From Owenweeksia sp. (lineage in GTDB: Bacteria > Bacteroidota > Bacteroidia > Flavobacteriales > Schleiferiaceae): 48,898 nucleotides of DNA. The position numbers and the translations under genes are program-made. The stretch covers positions 1 to 48,898 of the forward strand of contig JANQPD010000049.1 in assembly GCA_028285465.1 (NCBI GenBank), read 5' to 3'. The notes beneath the pieces are model-generated. The model saw nothing but the letters and a program-made list of their open reading frames with translations, had not been told where the DNA came from and made no database searches. Shown here one piece after another: positions 41,310-48,898 of the stretch. The first letter of the stretch is position 1. The number at the start of each line of letters is the position of its first letter.

Positions 41310-44300
41310 ATGAGAATTACAAAATTTGCCATAGAGCGGCCCGTTACTACTTCCATGTTGTTCCTGGCGTTGGTCATCTTCGGAATGATGACCTATTACT
41401 CACTGGCGGTCAATCTATTCCCGGAATTGAAGCTGCCGGTCATCAGCGTCACAACTTATAAGGTGGGGACGACACCTGAGGAGATCGAAAAAGAGATTAC
41501 CGATAAAATTGAGAAGGAACTCTCCACCCTCAGTGGCCTCAAGGAACTGAAGTCCTATTCCATGCCGGATGTCTCGCAGATCACGGTACAGTTCCAGCAT
41601 GGCATCGATGCCGATGTAGCCCTGAACGAGGTCAAATCCAAACTGGACCTCGTCATTCCCGATCTTCCCAGGGAGGCCGAAAGGCCCCTGGTCCAAAAAT
41701 TCAAGCTTTCGGATATCCCCGTGATTGACATCGTGGTATCCTCGGATCAACTGTCCCCCAATCAGCTGTTCGACTATGCCGAACGAGAACTGAAGGAGCG
41801 CTTAAGTCAGTTGGAAGATGTCTCCAATGTCATTCTCTCCGGCGGTGAACAGAGGGAGATAAGGATATTGGTGGACAAGGCCGCCATGCACGATCTTGAA
41901 ATGAATGTACCGGATGTTTCGGATTTCATGCGCACCACCAACATCCAGGTATCGGGAGGAGATTACCGGAATGCTGATCGCGTATCCTCCATCGAGGTCG
42001 GGGCAAAGTTCCAATCGGTGGATGATATTGCCGAAGTACCTATTATAACCCGCCATGGTACCAAGCTGATCAAGGATCTGGCGACCGTAGTGGACACAGT
42101 AAAGGACAACAAAGGCAAGGCGCTTTACTACGACGTCAAAGGCGATCAGAAGTACGGGAATATTGTCAGCCTCAGCATCATGAAGGCTACCGATGCCAAT
42201 TCTGTACGTGTAGCCCGCGATGTCAAGGAATTTATCGAAGAAATACGACCCGGCCTAAAAGCCGGAGTGGCCGTGAGCATCCCTTTTGACACCTCAGAAT
42301 ACGTGGAAAGCTCGGTAGACGATGCCCTGGTCAATATTGTCCTTGGCATTCTCATCACGGGGATCATTCTCTTCTTCTTCCTCAATGACATACGGACAAC
42401 CCTCATCGTCAGTATCTCCATACCGGTATCTCTTTTGGGTACTTTCATGGCCATCAGCAGTTTTGAGGGATCTCTGAATATGATGACTCTGATGAGCTTC
42501 TCCGTAGCCATAGGTGCCTTGGTCTCGAACTCCATCGTGGTCATCGAAAACATCATCCGCCTTAAGAATGAAGGCATGGAGATCAAGCAAGCGGCTTTCC
42601 AGGGGACTCGAGAGGTTATGATGGCTGTGATCGCCTCGACAGGAACTAATTTGGTCGTCTTCCTCCCCATTTCCATGATGACCTCGATAACGGGGGCTTT
42701 CTTTAAGGAATATGCCCTCACCATTTCCGCGGCTACCATTTTCTCCCTGATCGTATCCTTTATGCTGACGCCGATGCTGGCCAGCATATTGCTGAAAAAG
42801 CAGCGCCCTATTGGAAGGATCTCCAGGCTGGCTATCAAGTTTTTCGATAGGCTTGAGAAGGTCTATGAAAGATCCCTTACCGCCCTCTTATCCAGAAGGC
42901 GCAATCCTCTCCTCTTGTTTGGCTTTATGATGGTGATCTTCATCTCCTCCTTTGGACTGTTGAATTCCATAGGTTTCGAATTTGAACCCCAGGAGGACGA
43001 TTCCGAGGTCTATGTTGAGATGGAAATGCCTTCCGGAACCGCTGTTGACCGATCGGAAGAATTGGTCCAATGGGTAGAAGGTGAAATTGGCCATTTTGAT
43101 GAAGTCAAAGCAGTTTTGACCATCATCGGTAAAAAGAATGAGAGCACCACTGGCCCCAACTTTGCCAACGCCAGGATCAAACTCCTTCCAAAAGAGGAAA
43201 GGACCATCTCTGATGTCGAATTTGCCCAATTGCTGGAAGACCGATTGAAGGTGATGCCCGAGATCCAGTCCACGGTATCCGCTGTAAGCACCGATGACGG
43301 TGCCCCTATTCAGTTTTTTGTTAAATCGGACAGTCGTGAGGATCTGGAGAAAAGCAATGAGATCATAAAAGAACTCCTCCAAAAGGTCGACGGGATCCTG
43401 AATTTCGAGACGAGCCTCCGGCCGGGTAATCCGTTGATACGCTTTGAACCGGACAGCCGTCTTCTCGCGGATCTTGGCCTAAGCCCATTGCAACTATCCC
43501 AAACCATCCGAAATGCAGTCAACGGCTCCAAGGTTTCGGTATACAAAGAGAGAGGGAAGGAATACGACATTGTGTTGAGCTACCCCAACGATCAGGTCAA
43601 CTCCGTGGATAAGATCCGGGCGATCCCCGTCTTTACGGAGCAGGGTAGTTACTCCGTTGGGCAATTGGCCAAGGTGCACTACGAGACCTCCGCGGCGCAG
43701 ATCCAGCACGATTACAAAACCCGGACGGTAGAGTTTACGGCTAACCTCACCCCAGGAGCCTTACAGGGAGATGTTCAGGCAAAGATCAATGCCCTGATGG
43801 CTAAAACGGAATTACCATCTTCCGCCACTTTTGCCTGGGCGGGAAATGTCAAGGAACTCAATGAGGCAACCGTGGACATGACCATCACCTTTTTCATTGC
43901 CTTCCTACTCATGTACATGCTGCTGGCCTCTCTCATGGAGAATTTCTGGCATCCCATAATCGTATTCACCACCGTTCCCATGGCTATGATCGGAGTGTTT
44001 GTCTTCATGTACTTCTTTGGAGCAACCATGAATATCATGTCGCTCATGGCGATCGTCACCCTGCTAGGGCTTGTGGTCAATGACGACATTCTGATCCACG
44101 ACTACACGGAACAGCTCATGCACAAGAAGAAACTGAATATTTACCGGGCTACTATTCTAGCCGGAAAAACCAAGATGAAGACGGTGATCATGACCACCGT
44201 GGCCATCATCTTCGGAATGCTTCCCAATGCCCTGGGCATTGGCGATGCAGGAGCAGAGTTCAGAACACCCATGGCGATCGTCACCATTGGAGGTATGATC

Positions 44301-44396
44301 ACCTCTACTATCCTGACCCTCTACCTGATCCCATCGCTGTTCTACCTGATACGAAGCAGGAAGAAGGGATCCCAAACTCCGGAACTCGCAAAATGA
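41310..44396 (+). CDS. RND-family efflux pump, inner-membrane subunit
   Basis: A 1028-residue AcrB-like transporter of full length, with two membrane blocks (helices near 12-32, 340-500, 535-555, 870-1020) and two large periplasmic loops. In TM4, where AcrB has Asp407-Asp408, this protein has Ser406-Asn407 (GALVSNSIVVIEN). In TM10, where AcrB has Lys940, it has VVNDDILIHDY (Asn924, Asp925, Asp926). Proton coupling must therefore use a different set of residues. It overlaps the downstream ABC-like gene by four bases. The substrate is unknown; a drug, lipid or signal exporter is possible. Confidence 0.94.
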   Translation: MRITKFAIERPVTTSMLFLALVIFGMMTYYSLAVNLFPELKLPVISVTTYKVGTTPEEIEKEITDKIEKELSTLSGLKELKSYSMPDVSQITVQFQHGIDADVALNEVKSKLDLVIPDLPREAERPLVQKFKLSDIPVIDIVVSSDQLSPNQLFDYAERELKERLSQLEDVSNVILSGGEQREIRILVDKAAMHDLEMNVPDVSDFMRTTNIQVSGGDYRNADRVSSIEVGAKFQSVDDIAEVPIITRHGTKLIKDLATVVDTVKDNKGKALYYDVKGDQKYGNIVSLSIMKATDANSVRVARDVKEFIEEIRPGLKAGVAVSIPFDTSEYVESSVDDALVNIVLGILITGIILFFFLNDIRTTLIVSISIPVSLLGTFMAISSFEGSLNMMTLMSFSVAIGALVSNSIVVIENIIRLKNEGMEIKQAAFQGTREVMMAVIASTGTNLVVFLPISMMTSITGAFFKEYALTISAATIFSLIVSFMLTPMLASILLKKQRPIGRISRLAIKFFDRLEKVYERSLTALLSRRRNPLLLFGFMMVIFISSFGLLNSIGFEFEPQEDDSEVYVEMEMPSGTAVDRSEELVQWVEGEIGHFDEVKAVLTIIGKKNESTTGPNFANARIKLLPKEERTISDVEFAQLLEDRLKVMPEIQSTVSAVSTDDGAPIQFFVKSDSREDLEKSNEIIKELLQKVDGILNFETSLRPGNPLIRFEPDSRLLADLGLSPLQLSQTIRNAVNGSKVSVYKERGKEYDIVLSYPNDQVNSVDKIRAIPVFTEQGSYSVGQLAKVHYETSAAQIQHDYKTRTVEFTANLTPGALQGDVQAKINALMAKTELPSSATFAWAGNVKELNEATVDMTITFFIAFLLMYMLLASLMENFWHPIIVFTTVPMAMIGVFVFMYFFGATMNIMSLMAIVTLLGLVVNDDILIHDYTEQLMHKKKLNIYRATILAGKTKMKTVIMTTVAIIFGMLPNALGIGDAGAEFRTPMAIVTIGGMITSTILTLYLIPSLFYLIRSRKKGSQTPELAK

Positions 44397-45226
44397 ATAT
44401 AAAAGACATCCTATCCGAACACCGGTGGAAGCTCTCCATCACCATGACCTTAATACTCCTGGAATCCGGCCTTTTTATTCTTTTCCCGCTGTTCATAGGT
44501 CGCGCTATTGACGGGGCCATTGCCGGAGGTTCAGGAGGGGCTGTTCAGTTGGGGATATTAGGGCTGGTAGCACTCGTTGTTGGGGCATGCAGAAGGTTCT
44601 TCGATTCCCGGCTCTATGCTCGCATATTTAGGAGATTCGGGCTTCGGCTGATGTCCAATATAGAAGACAGCAGTTCCTCCGTCAAAACCGCCCGGCTGGG
44701 TATGTTAAAGGAGGTCCTGGAGTTCATGGAAAATACCCTTCCAGAAATTGTTGCGAATCTCATCGGGTTGATAGGAGTGGCCCTGATCATCGCTTCCCTG
44801 AATACGACGGTCTTTATCGGAAGTATCATCGTCATCATCCTGATCTTCCTGATCTACACCATCACCAGCGGGCGTACGATCCGCTTCAACAAACAGTACA
44901 ACAATGTCTCTGAGAAGCAGGTCTCGGTAATCGATCAAAAAGATCCGGAAGCCCTGGGTTCACACTTAAAGGACACGATGAAGTGGAACATCAAGCTCTC
45001 CGACCTGGAAACGGTGAACTTCTCCTTGTCGTGGATCCTCATGATGGTCTTTTTGGTGGGATCCATCCTCATTGGCATTGGGGATGGAATCGTCAAGTAT
45101 GGGGTCTTGTTCTCTTTGATCATGTATGTATTCCAATACATCGAGAGTGTGCTTTCGCTCCCCCTGTTTTACCAGAGTTGGTTGAGATTGGTGGAGATCA
45201 GGGAGCGGTTGGGGGTGGTGGAGTGA
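44393..45226 (+). CDS. ABC-transporter six-helix membrane domain without ATPase
   Basis: A 277-residue protein with six hydrophobic helices and the layout of a type I ABC exporter membrane half (LESGLFILFPLFIGRAIDG, FGLRLMSNIEDSSSSVKTARLGMLKEVLEFMENTLP, YGVLFSLIMYVFQYIESVLS). It resembles the stand-alone ABC_membrane_3 group. It has no Walker A, signature or Walker B motif, and no ATPase gene follows. Translational coupling to the RND gene (ATGA) implies that both act together. It ends nine bases before the decayed kinase copy, so it closes the island. Confidence 0.85.
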   Translation: MNIKDILSEHRWKLSITMTLILLESGLFILFPLFIGRAIDGAIAGGSGGAVQLGILGLVALVVGACRRFFDSRLYARIFRRFGLRLMSNIEDSSSSVKTARLGMLKEVLEFMENTLPEIVANLIGLIGVALIIASLNTTVFIGSIIVIILIFLIYTITSGRTIRFNKQYNNVSEKQVSVIDQKDPEALGSHLKDTMKWNIKLSDLETVNFSLSWILMMVFLVGSILIGIGDGIVKYGVLFSLIMYVFQYIESVLSLPLFYQSWLRLVEIRERLGVVE

Positions 45227-45235
45227 AAGAACGAC

Positions 45236-45396
45236 ACTATTCATGTACAGCCGGAAGAGGTGTACCTCTCCTCCATGCTGCTGCCCTTTAAGGCTTTTGC
45301 TGCTCTCCCCTTGCAACCGCATTGACCTCCAAAACCGCAAAGACACCCGTGGAGCCGAAGTGCGCATCTGCTTGGAACTTCAAGACTGATCTCCAT
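45236..45396 (+). pseudogene. Decayed second copy of the histidine-kinase 3' end
   Basis: 45236-45289 matches kinase bases 35933-36001 with a 12-base and a 3-base deletion. 45290-45396 matches 36181-36287 at 101 of 107 positions. The 179 bases between these blocks are missing, which removes the N-box and shifts the frame. The copy ends in the same stop region (CAAGACTGATCTCCAT). Sequence right of 45396 differs from that right of 36287. Confidence 0.92.
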
Positions 45397-45542
45397 TTTC
45401 AAAACAAAATAGCCCGGTATCATAGCCTAAGGTGCCGTGATCAAAATAGCCATTTTTAGGGCTCCGGGCTTGGTTTACATTTATCTCATGGCGGCCGCCG
45501 AAAAGCCTTTAAAAGAGTAGGTACCATTTAAATTTTACTGTC

Positions 45543-46526
45543 ATGAAAAACCGATTACTTACAGCGTTACTTACGTTAGCTTTGTTTATCTCAAGCACAA
45601 CACTCAGTCTCGCCTCCTGCGACACCTGTACAGTCCCCTGGGGGCCACCTCAAATTCTGGAACTTACCGGGCAGACCATAAACGGCAAACCCGCCTCCTG
45701 CACCTACACCTTCCTTTATGAATATCGCACGAGAAATTGCCATGGTGAGATCCAGGTGGATATCCTCAACATCTTTTTCCATTCCGAAACCTCCGGGCCA
45801 GGATGTGACCTGAACAACTTTTCAGATTGCTACCATTCGCACCGCGCGGCTTTGCGCTCATTAGCCAATAATTTTGCAGGCCCTATCACTTTATCGGAAG
45901 AGGCATCCTGTCACTCGATGGTAGATGTGGAACTTACCCAGGAGTTCATAGACTGTGCTATAGACCCGCGCGAAATACCCATACCCCCTGATACCTGGCA
46001 GGCCCGTGTGCGTTGCGACAGTGTTTCCTGCTGCAAAACCACGCTTATTCCCTTGGGAGACGGTACGGTTCAAACGCAAAGCATCGCATCCATTGAGTGT
46101 GACGGGGCACTCATCATACCGGACACACTTTACTGGTACTGTATGGGGCAGAAGTTTGCCTTACCGGTTGTATCCGGTCCCGGAGATACCGATTGTCAGC
46201 CAACCTGTGATGGCGACGACATCCTCTATAAAACCCTGGTTAATAGGGAATCTCCCCACATCAATGCTAAGCATACACTAAACCTCTACCCAAACCCGGC
46301 ACAGGGAAGGCTCCTCATTGCGTATGACGCCACTTTACCCGGCACCCATGAAGTGGAGATCTACTCGGTACAAGGCCGCAAAGTGCTCAGCCTGATACTG
46401 GAGACCTCTTCAGGCGAAGCAGCACTTAATATTGAGCAGCTTCCTGCCGGTCAGTATATATGTCGCTGGTTATTAGATAAGGAGATCCTGGATACACGCC
46501 CCTTCCAGAAAAAAGAGACCCCTTAA
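45543..46526 (+). CDS. Cysteine-rich secreted protein with T9SS sorting domain
   Basis: A 327-residue exported protein. The signal peptide ends near residue 24 (TLSLAS). The mature part is rich in cysteine (SCDTCTVPWG, SCTYTFLYEYRTRNC, DNGT-like loops, DSVSCCKTTL, DTDCQPTCDGDD), suggesting a disulfide-stabilised extracellular domain. Residues about 245-320 are a type A T9SS domain (HTLNLYPNPAQGRLLIAY to LPAGQYICRWLL). The central domain is not recognised. A strong terminator follows 23 bases after the stop. Confidence 0.82.
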   Translation: MKNRLLTALLTLALFISSTTLSLASCDTCTVPWGPPQILELTGQTINGKPASCTYTFLYEYRTRNCHGEIQVDILNIFFHSETSGPGCDLNNFSDCYHSHRAALRSLANNFAGPITLSEEASCHSMVDVELTQEFIDCAIDPREIPIPPDTWQARVRCDSVSCCKTTLIPLGDGTVQTQSIASIECDGALIIPDTLYWYCMGQKFALPVVSGPGDTDCQPTCDGDDILYKTLVNRESPHINAKHTLNLYPNPAQGRLLIAYDATLPGTHEVEIYSVQGRKVLSLILETSSGEAALNIEQLPAGQYICRWLLDKEILDTRPFQKKETP

Positions 46527-46549
46527 GCCCGGGCGTATGGAGCGCTGTA

Positions 46550-46587
46550 AATCCCGCTTCGGAGTATATTCCGAAGCGGGATTTTTT
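46550..46587 (+). terminator. Terminator after the T9SS cysteine-rich gene
   Basis: A perfect 14-bp stem (46550-46563 with 46570-46583), a 6-base loop, and a T6 run overlapping the stem end. Confidence 0.92.
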
Positions 46588-46763
46588 GTGTGCATCGTCA
46601 GAGATCAGATAAGGCCGTGGTGGGTTCCAAAAGTGTTTCTTTCTAATCAGTTTATTGTGATGGCCGTAACACTTCAGACCGGTTTTGGATTGCACCGGAG
46701 CTAGAGCATACTACGCATTTATTCAGCCCTTTGATTTAATCCTGATTTACGAGGGGCACAAAC

Positions 46764-46794
46764 AAAAAACCCCTCCCTGTTGGGCAGGGCAAGG
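46764..46794 (-). terminator. Terminator of the minus-strand lipoprotein gene
   Basis: On the minus strand a stem CCTTGCCCTG/CAGGGAGGGG with one mismatch and two G-T pairs is followed by a T6 run, 31 bases after the stop. Confidence 0.7.
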
Positions 46795-46824
46795 TCTCCG
46801 GGTGATCGGGTTTCGGGACAGTAT

Positions 46825-47910
46825 TTACCAGGGCAGGGGTTCACACTCATATTGTCCTATTTCCCAGCTGATCTGGTGACGGTGTTGGTCTAGCCCATAT
46901 GAATAACAGAATTCATTGGCGTTTTGCGGCGTAAAATACATATTGGTCCACTCCGCAGAGATCATCAGGTAATCCTGGTAAGCCCCTGTAAGGATATTGG
47001 CGCTGGTATAATTAAAAAAGGTTACTAGCTGGTTTTCCATTTGCGACTGGTTGAGACACATATCGTTGGCACAGGAAGTAATGGGCCATACCGACGGATC
47101 ATCATTTTCCAGGTAAGGATCATTCGAAGGATAGCTTACAGAATTGATCACAGTGCCCGGCCACCCATTGCTACATACGGTTACCCAGCCACCGGTAGAG
47201 GAACTGCTGCTACCGTTCCAGGCCTCCACACCATACCAATTGACAAGTTCGTTCAGCCGGGTGGTAGCATCGCCCGGTCCACCTGAAAAACATTTTCCCC
47301 ATCCACCAAAAGCCCGCCAGATATCAGGGGGACCCAAGGGCACGATCTGTTCTTCTTCCTCCTGGGGCAAATAAGTAACTTTCATTTCAAGGTTTACCTG
47401 ATCACCGGTAACTGCGGTACCCCAGATGTTACAGTGAAAGGCTTTCATACCGGCCGGAGTGTGATTTTCAATCTCTGTATAAAGGTTCTTATAGGCCACC
47501 ACCACATCATCTTGATCTATCTTGTCTGTACTTCCATCCCCAAGGGGAACACTGAAGGCTGTACGGTGTACGCTACGTTTATTGCTCCATACCAACGTCT
47601 GATCGGCATCGTAGTTACAGGTGGCTTCCAGGAAATAAATGACCTCCTGCACGGAGAATACGCCAAGGTTTGGAGCTTCATAGTCAGGTCTGGGACCATA
47701 GTCAGAAGGTACTTTACCAGCCTGGAACTTGATGCTGGCAATGGCTTCCATAGTTACGGCTGGGTCGTAATCCAGTTGCGCTTCAATGATCCGAGATGCA
47801 GACTTAAGGCTTTCCGGCTTATCCATACCGGATCCGTCCGCTTGTTTCTCGCAAGAGGTAAGGGCAGCCAGGCCCAGAATACCCAGCGATAGAGCAAAGA
47901 GCTTTTTCAT
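46825..47910 (-). CDS. Hypothetical lipoprotein
   Basis: A 361-residue protein with signal peptide and lipobox LAALTSC (Cys at about residue 20 from the chosen start). I start it at MKKLFALSL; a longer frame to 47991 would put 27 residues before the signal. The mature part starts with a helical region (IIEAQLDYDPAVTMEAIASI) and is then rich in Trp, Asn, Gly and Ser, with several Cys residues (NYDADQTLVW, GGWGKCFSGGPGDATTRLNE, NGWPGTVINSVSYPS). I know no family. It has its own terminator and is divergent from nothing recognisable. Confidence 0.82.
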   Translation of the reverse strand: MKKLFALSLGILGLAALTSCEKQADGSGMDKPESLKSASRIIEAQLDYDPAVTMEAIASIKFQAGKVPSDYGPRPDYEAPNLGVFSVQEVIYFLEATCNYDADQTLVWSNKRSVHRTAFSVPLGDGSTDKIDQDDVVVAYKNLYTEIENHTPAGMKAFHCNIWGTAVTGDQVNLEMKVTYLPQEEEEQIVPLGPPDIWRAFGGWGKCFSGGPGDATTRLNELVNWYGVEAWNGSSSSSTGGWVTVCSNGWPGTVINSVSYPSNDPYLENDDPSVWPITSCANDMCLNQSQMENQLVTFFNYTSANILTGAYQDYLMISAEWTNMYFTPQNANEFCYSYGLDQHRHQISWEIGQYECEPLPW

Positions 47911-48462
47911 AATAGGAAATTTAAATTTATACAACCCTAAAGTAGAGACTTTGCTGATGCCATTTAAGTCCCGTTTGAGCATCGGCACCATTGGTACGAT
48001 CAGGAAACGGTTTCATTTGAGGATCGGGATAAGAAGGCAAGCTTCGCTCTGGCTAACTGTTGCGCCTCCAGAAACCCTTTCCAAAAAATTGAACCCCCAG
48101 CTATGGCGTGGACTGTTTTCCATTTCCTGCATACAGCTGAACCTGTACCATTTCCGGAAACAAAACACCCTGATTACTTTCGCAATCAGGGTGTTTTCTG
48201 TAAGCCCAAGAGTCGGAAGTTATAGCTTTTTGGAAAATAAAAAGGCTATAATGGGCTTGTCTAACTCAAAGGTGTAAGGTTTGATGTAAAATGGGAATCG
48301 TGTGAGTTGCCATACCTTGAAAGACAAAACAACTTATTAATATTTCATACGGACAATTTAGCTTGATCATTCATTAAAAAACCAGGAGTATAACCTTTTA
48401 CGACCATCTAACCTGATCAGCCTATAACACTCAATTGGCAAACTTGTAAGGCATTAGAATTA
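47911..48462. other. Mostly non-coding stretch with two strong hairpins
   Basis: No supported coding frame lies in these 552 bases. One perfect 14-bp hairpin at 48162-48197 and a second imperfect one at about 48219-48254 (TTATAGC arms) stand apart from any gene end. The 150 bases before the first hairpin (about 48010-48160) look like a transcribed remnant or small RNA, but nothing firm can be said. Confidence 0.45.
48162..48197. terminator. Bidirectional terminator-like hairpin without an adjacent gene
   Basis: Arms AAAACACCCTGATT and AATCAGGGTGTTTT are perfect complements with an 8-base loop. The A4/T4 ends make it usable on either strand. Confidence 0.7.
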
Positions 48463-48684
48463 CTATCTGAACTTTTTGTAAACCATAGTTGAATAAGAAT
48501 AGGAAGCCTGTTTTAAAGTCTCATAGGTTTTGATCCAATGGTATATCATGAACCCGAACAGGTAGCGCTTGAAGACTACCATATAATAATTGTCGTCTAA
48601 CTGCACCATTTTAATGGTTTTGTTCTTTCTGCATTTGCTGTAGATGATCTTATTATGGTCGTGTTTTTCAATTTTAGGGATCAA
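48463..48684 (-). CDS. Small hypothetical protein
   Basis: A 73-codon frame, basic and tyrosine-rich (VQLDDNYYMVVFKRYLFGF, SYSYSTMVYKKF). It is in an AT-rich region with no overlapping alternative. No signal peptide, membrane segment or motif is convincing. Possibly real, possibly a remnant; a later start at MVQLDDNYY would give a compact 48-residue protein. Confidence 0.4.
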   Translation of the reverse strand: MIPKIEKHDHNKIIYSKCRKNKTIKMVQLDDNYYMVVFKRYLFGFMIYHWIKTYETLKQASYSYSTMVYKKFR

Positions 48685-48726
48685 TGCTGCTCTTTATTTT
48701 AGTTGTTTTCTATAATGCTGCTTGAT

Positions 48727-48898
48727 TTACTGAGAATCGTTTTTCCGCTTCTGACCCTGATCGTAGGCTTTCTTACCACCATAGAGCACTCCCGCTCCTA
48801 TCAAAACCTCCAGAAATCCAAAGGGTACCGGAGCGCCTGGGCCACCACCTGTAGGCTGAGCCGAAGCAGTTATCGCTAAGCCAAGGAGGCAGACCACA
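48727..48898 (-). CDS. Short exported Gly/Pro-rich protein with C-terminal anchor (5' cut)
   Basis: The frame is open to the right window edge, with 56 sense codons visible. The order is a signal-peptide core ending in ITASAQ, the Gly/Pro linker PTGGGPGAP, a hydrophobic helix FGFLEVLIGAGVLYGG, and a basic end KKAYDQGQKRKN. This tripartite layout (signal, P/G-rich linker, helix, basic tail) is that of very small Bacteroidota proteins that look like sorting-signal-only peptides. Their function is unknown. The codon pattern and stop are clear although the start is outside. Confidence 0.7.
   Translation of the reverse strand, partial: VVCLLGLAITASAQPTGGGPGAPVPFGFLEVLIGAGVLYGGKKAYDQGQKRKNDSQ

Noticed and set aside
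42146..42838. 230-codon minus-strand frame
   Set aside because: It is a shadow of the RND pump; methionine- and arginine-rich translation is typical of antisense membrane genes.
45241..45423. 60-codon minus-strand frame
   Set aside because: It is the antisense of the decayed kinase copy and shares its sequence with the antisense of the intact kinase 3' end.

Overview
The window is a chromosomal stretch of a Bacteroidota bacterium. The evidence is several type IX secretion (T9SS) C-terminal sorting domains, an ExbB/membrane protein/ExbD/ExbD cluster, LytTR response-regulator and propeller-kinase architecture, lipoproteins, frequent ATGA start/stop overlaps, and -7 boxes of the TAnnTTTG kind. 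The order tatD, ansA, tRNA-Ser, exbB/exbD/exbD together with SucB, RbfA, a LolE-like permease and DusB suggests a flavobacterial relative; this placement is inference from gene content only. I saw no transposase, integrase, rRNA, CRISPR array or prophage.

Layout. 1-9.5 kb is core housekeeping: the 3' end of sucB, tatD-ansA (bracketed by two related palindromic repeats), a tRNA-Ser(GGA) with an unusual tandem repeat derived from its own 3' end, the exb energy-transduction operon, a CPBP protease, dusB, and rbfA with a lipoprotein-release-type permease. 9.8-14.2 kb is a same-strand envelope and stress cluster: Dps, a lipoprotein, a small hypothetical, YtxH, a holin-like membrane protein, a small hypothetical, MscS and a DUF748/AsmA-like protein. 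14.2-17.1 kb is a tetR-SDR-aldehyde dehydrogenase operon with three matching operator-like palindromes. 17.2-22.4 kb carries a degenerate HAD-like protein, an alpha/beta hydrolase-OsmC fusion, a TraB/GumN protein, a geranylgeranyl-reductase-type flavoprotein, a bacterial PH protein and a HemJ-like protein. 22.5-24.7 kb is a coupled pair of secreted proteins (SGNH hydrolase, kelch). 24.7-27.4 kb holds small cytosolic genes, including ArsR-SRPBCC-DoxX under a perfect 16-bp-arm palindrome. 27.8-32.3 kb has a lipase-like protein, a persulfide-dioxygenase/double-rhodanese protein and a T9SS Asp-box protein. 32.5-36.3 kb is a LytTR regulator plus propeller histidine kinase.

The most notable region is about 36.8-45.4 kb. 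An AraC-type regulator with a membrane N-terminus precedes a secreted small protein, a small membrane protein, TolC, an RND adaptor lipoprotein, an RND pump and an ABC transmembrane domain without an ATPase. Codon choice looks different from the flanks (few GTA valine codons, many GTC/ATC). The block is bounded by the intact 3' end of the histidine kinase on the left and a decayed second copy of that end on the right. I read it as an acquired efflux island. The RND pump has lost the Asp-Asp pair of TM4 and has Asn-Asp-Asp in TM10. To the right follow a T9SS cargo protein, a lipoprotein of unknown function, a mostly non-coding stretch with strong hairpins, and a small partial gene at the edge.
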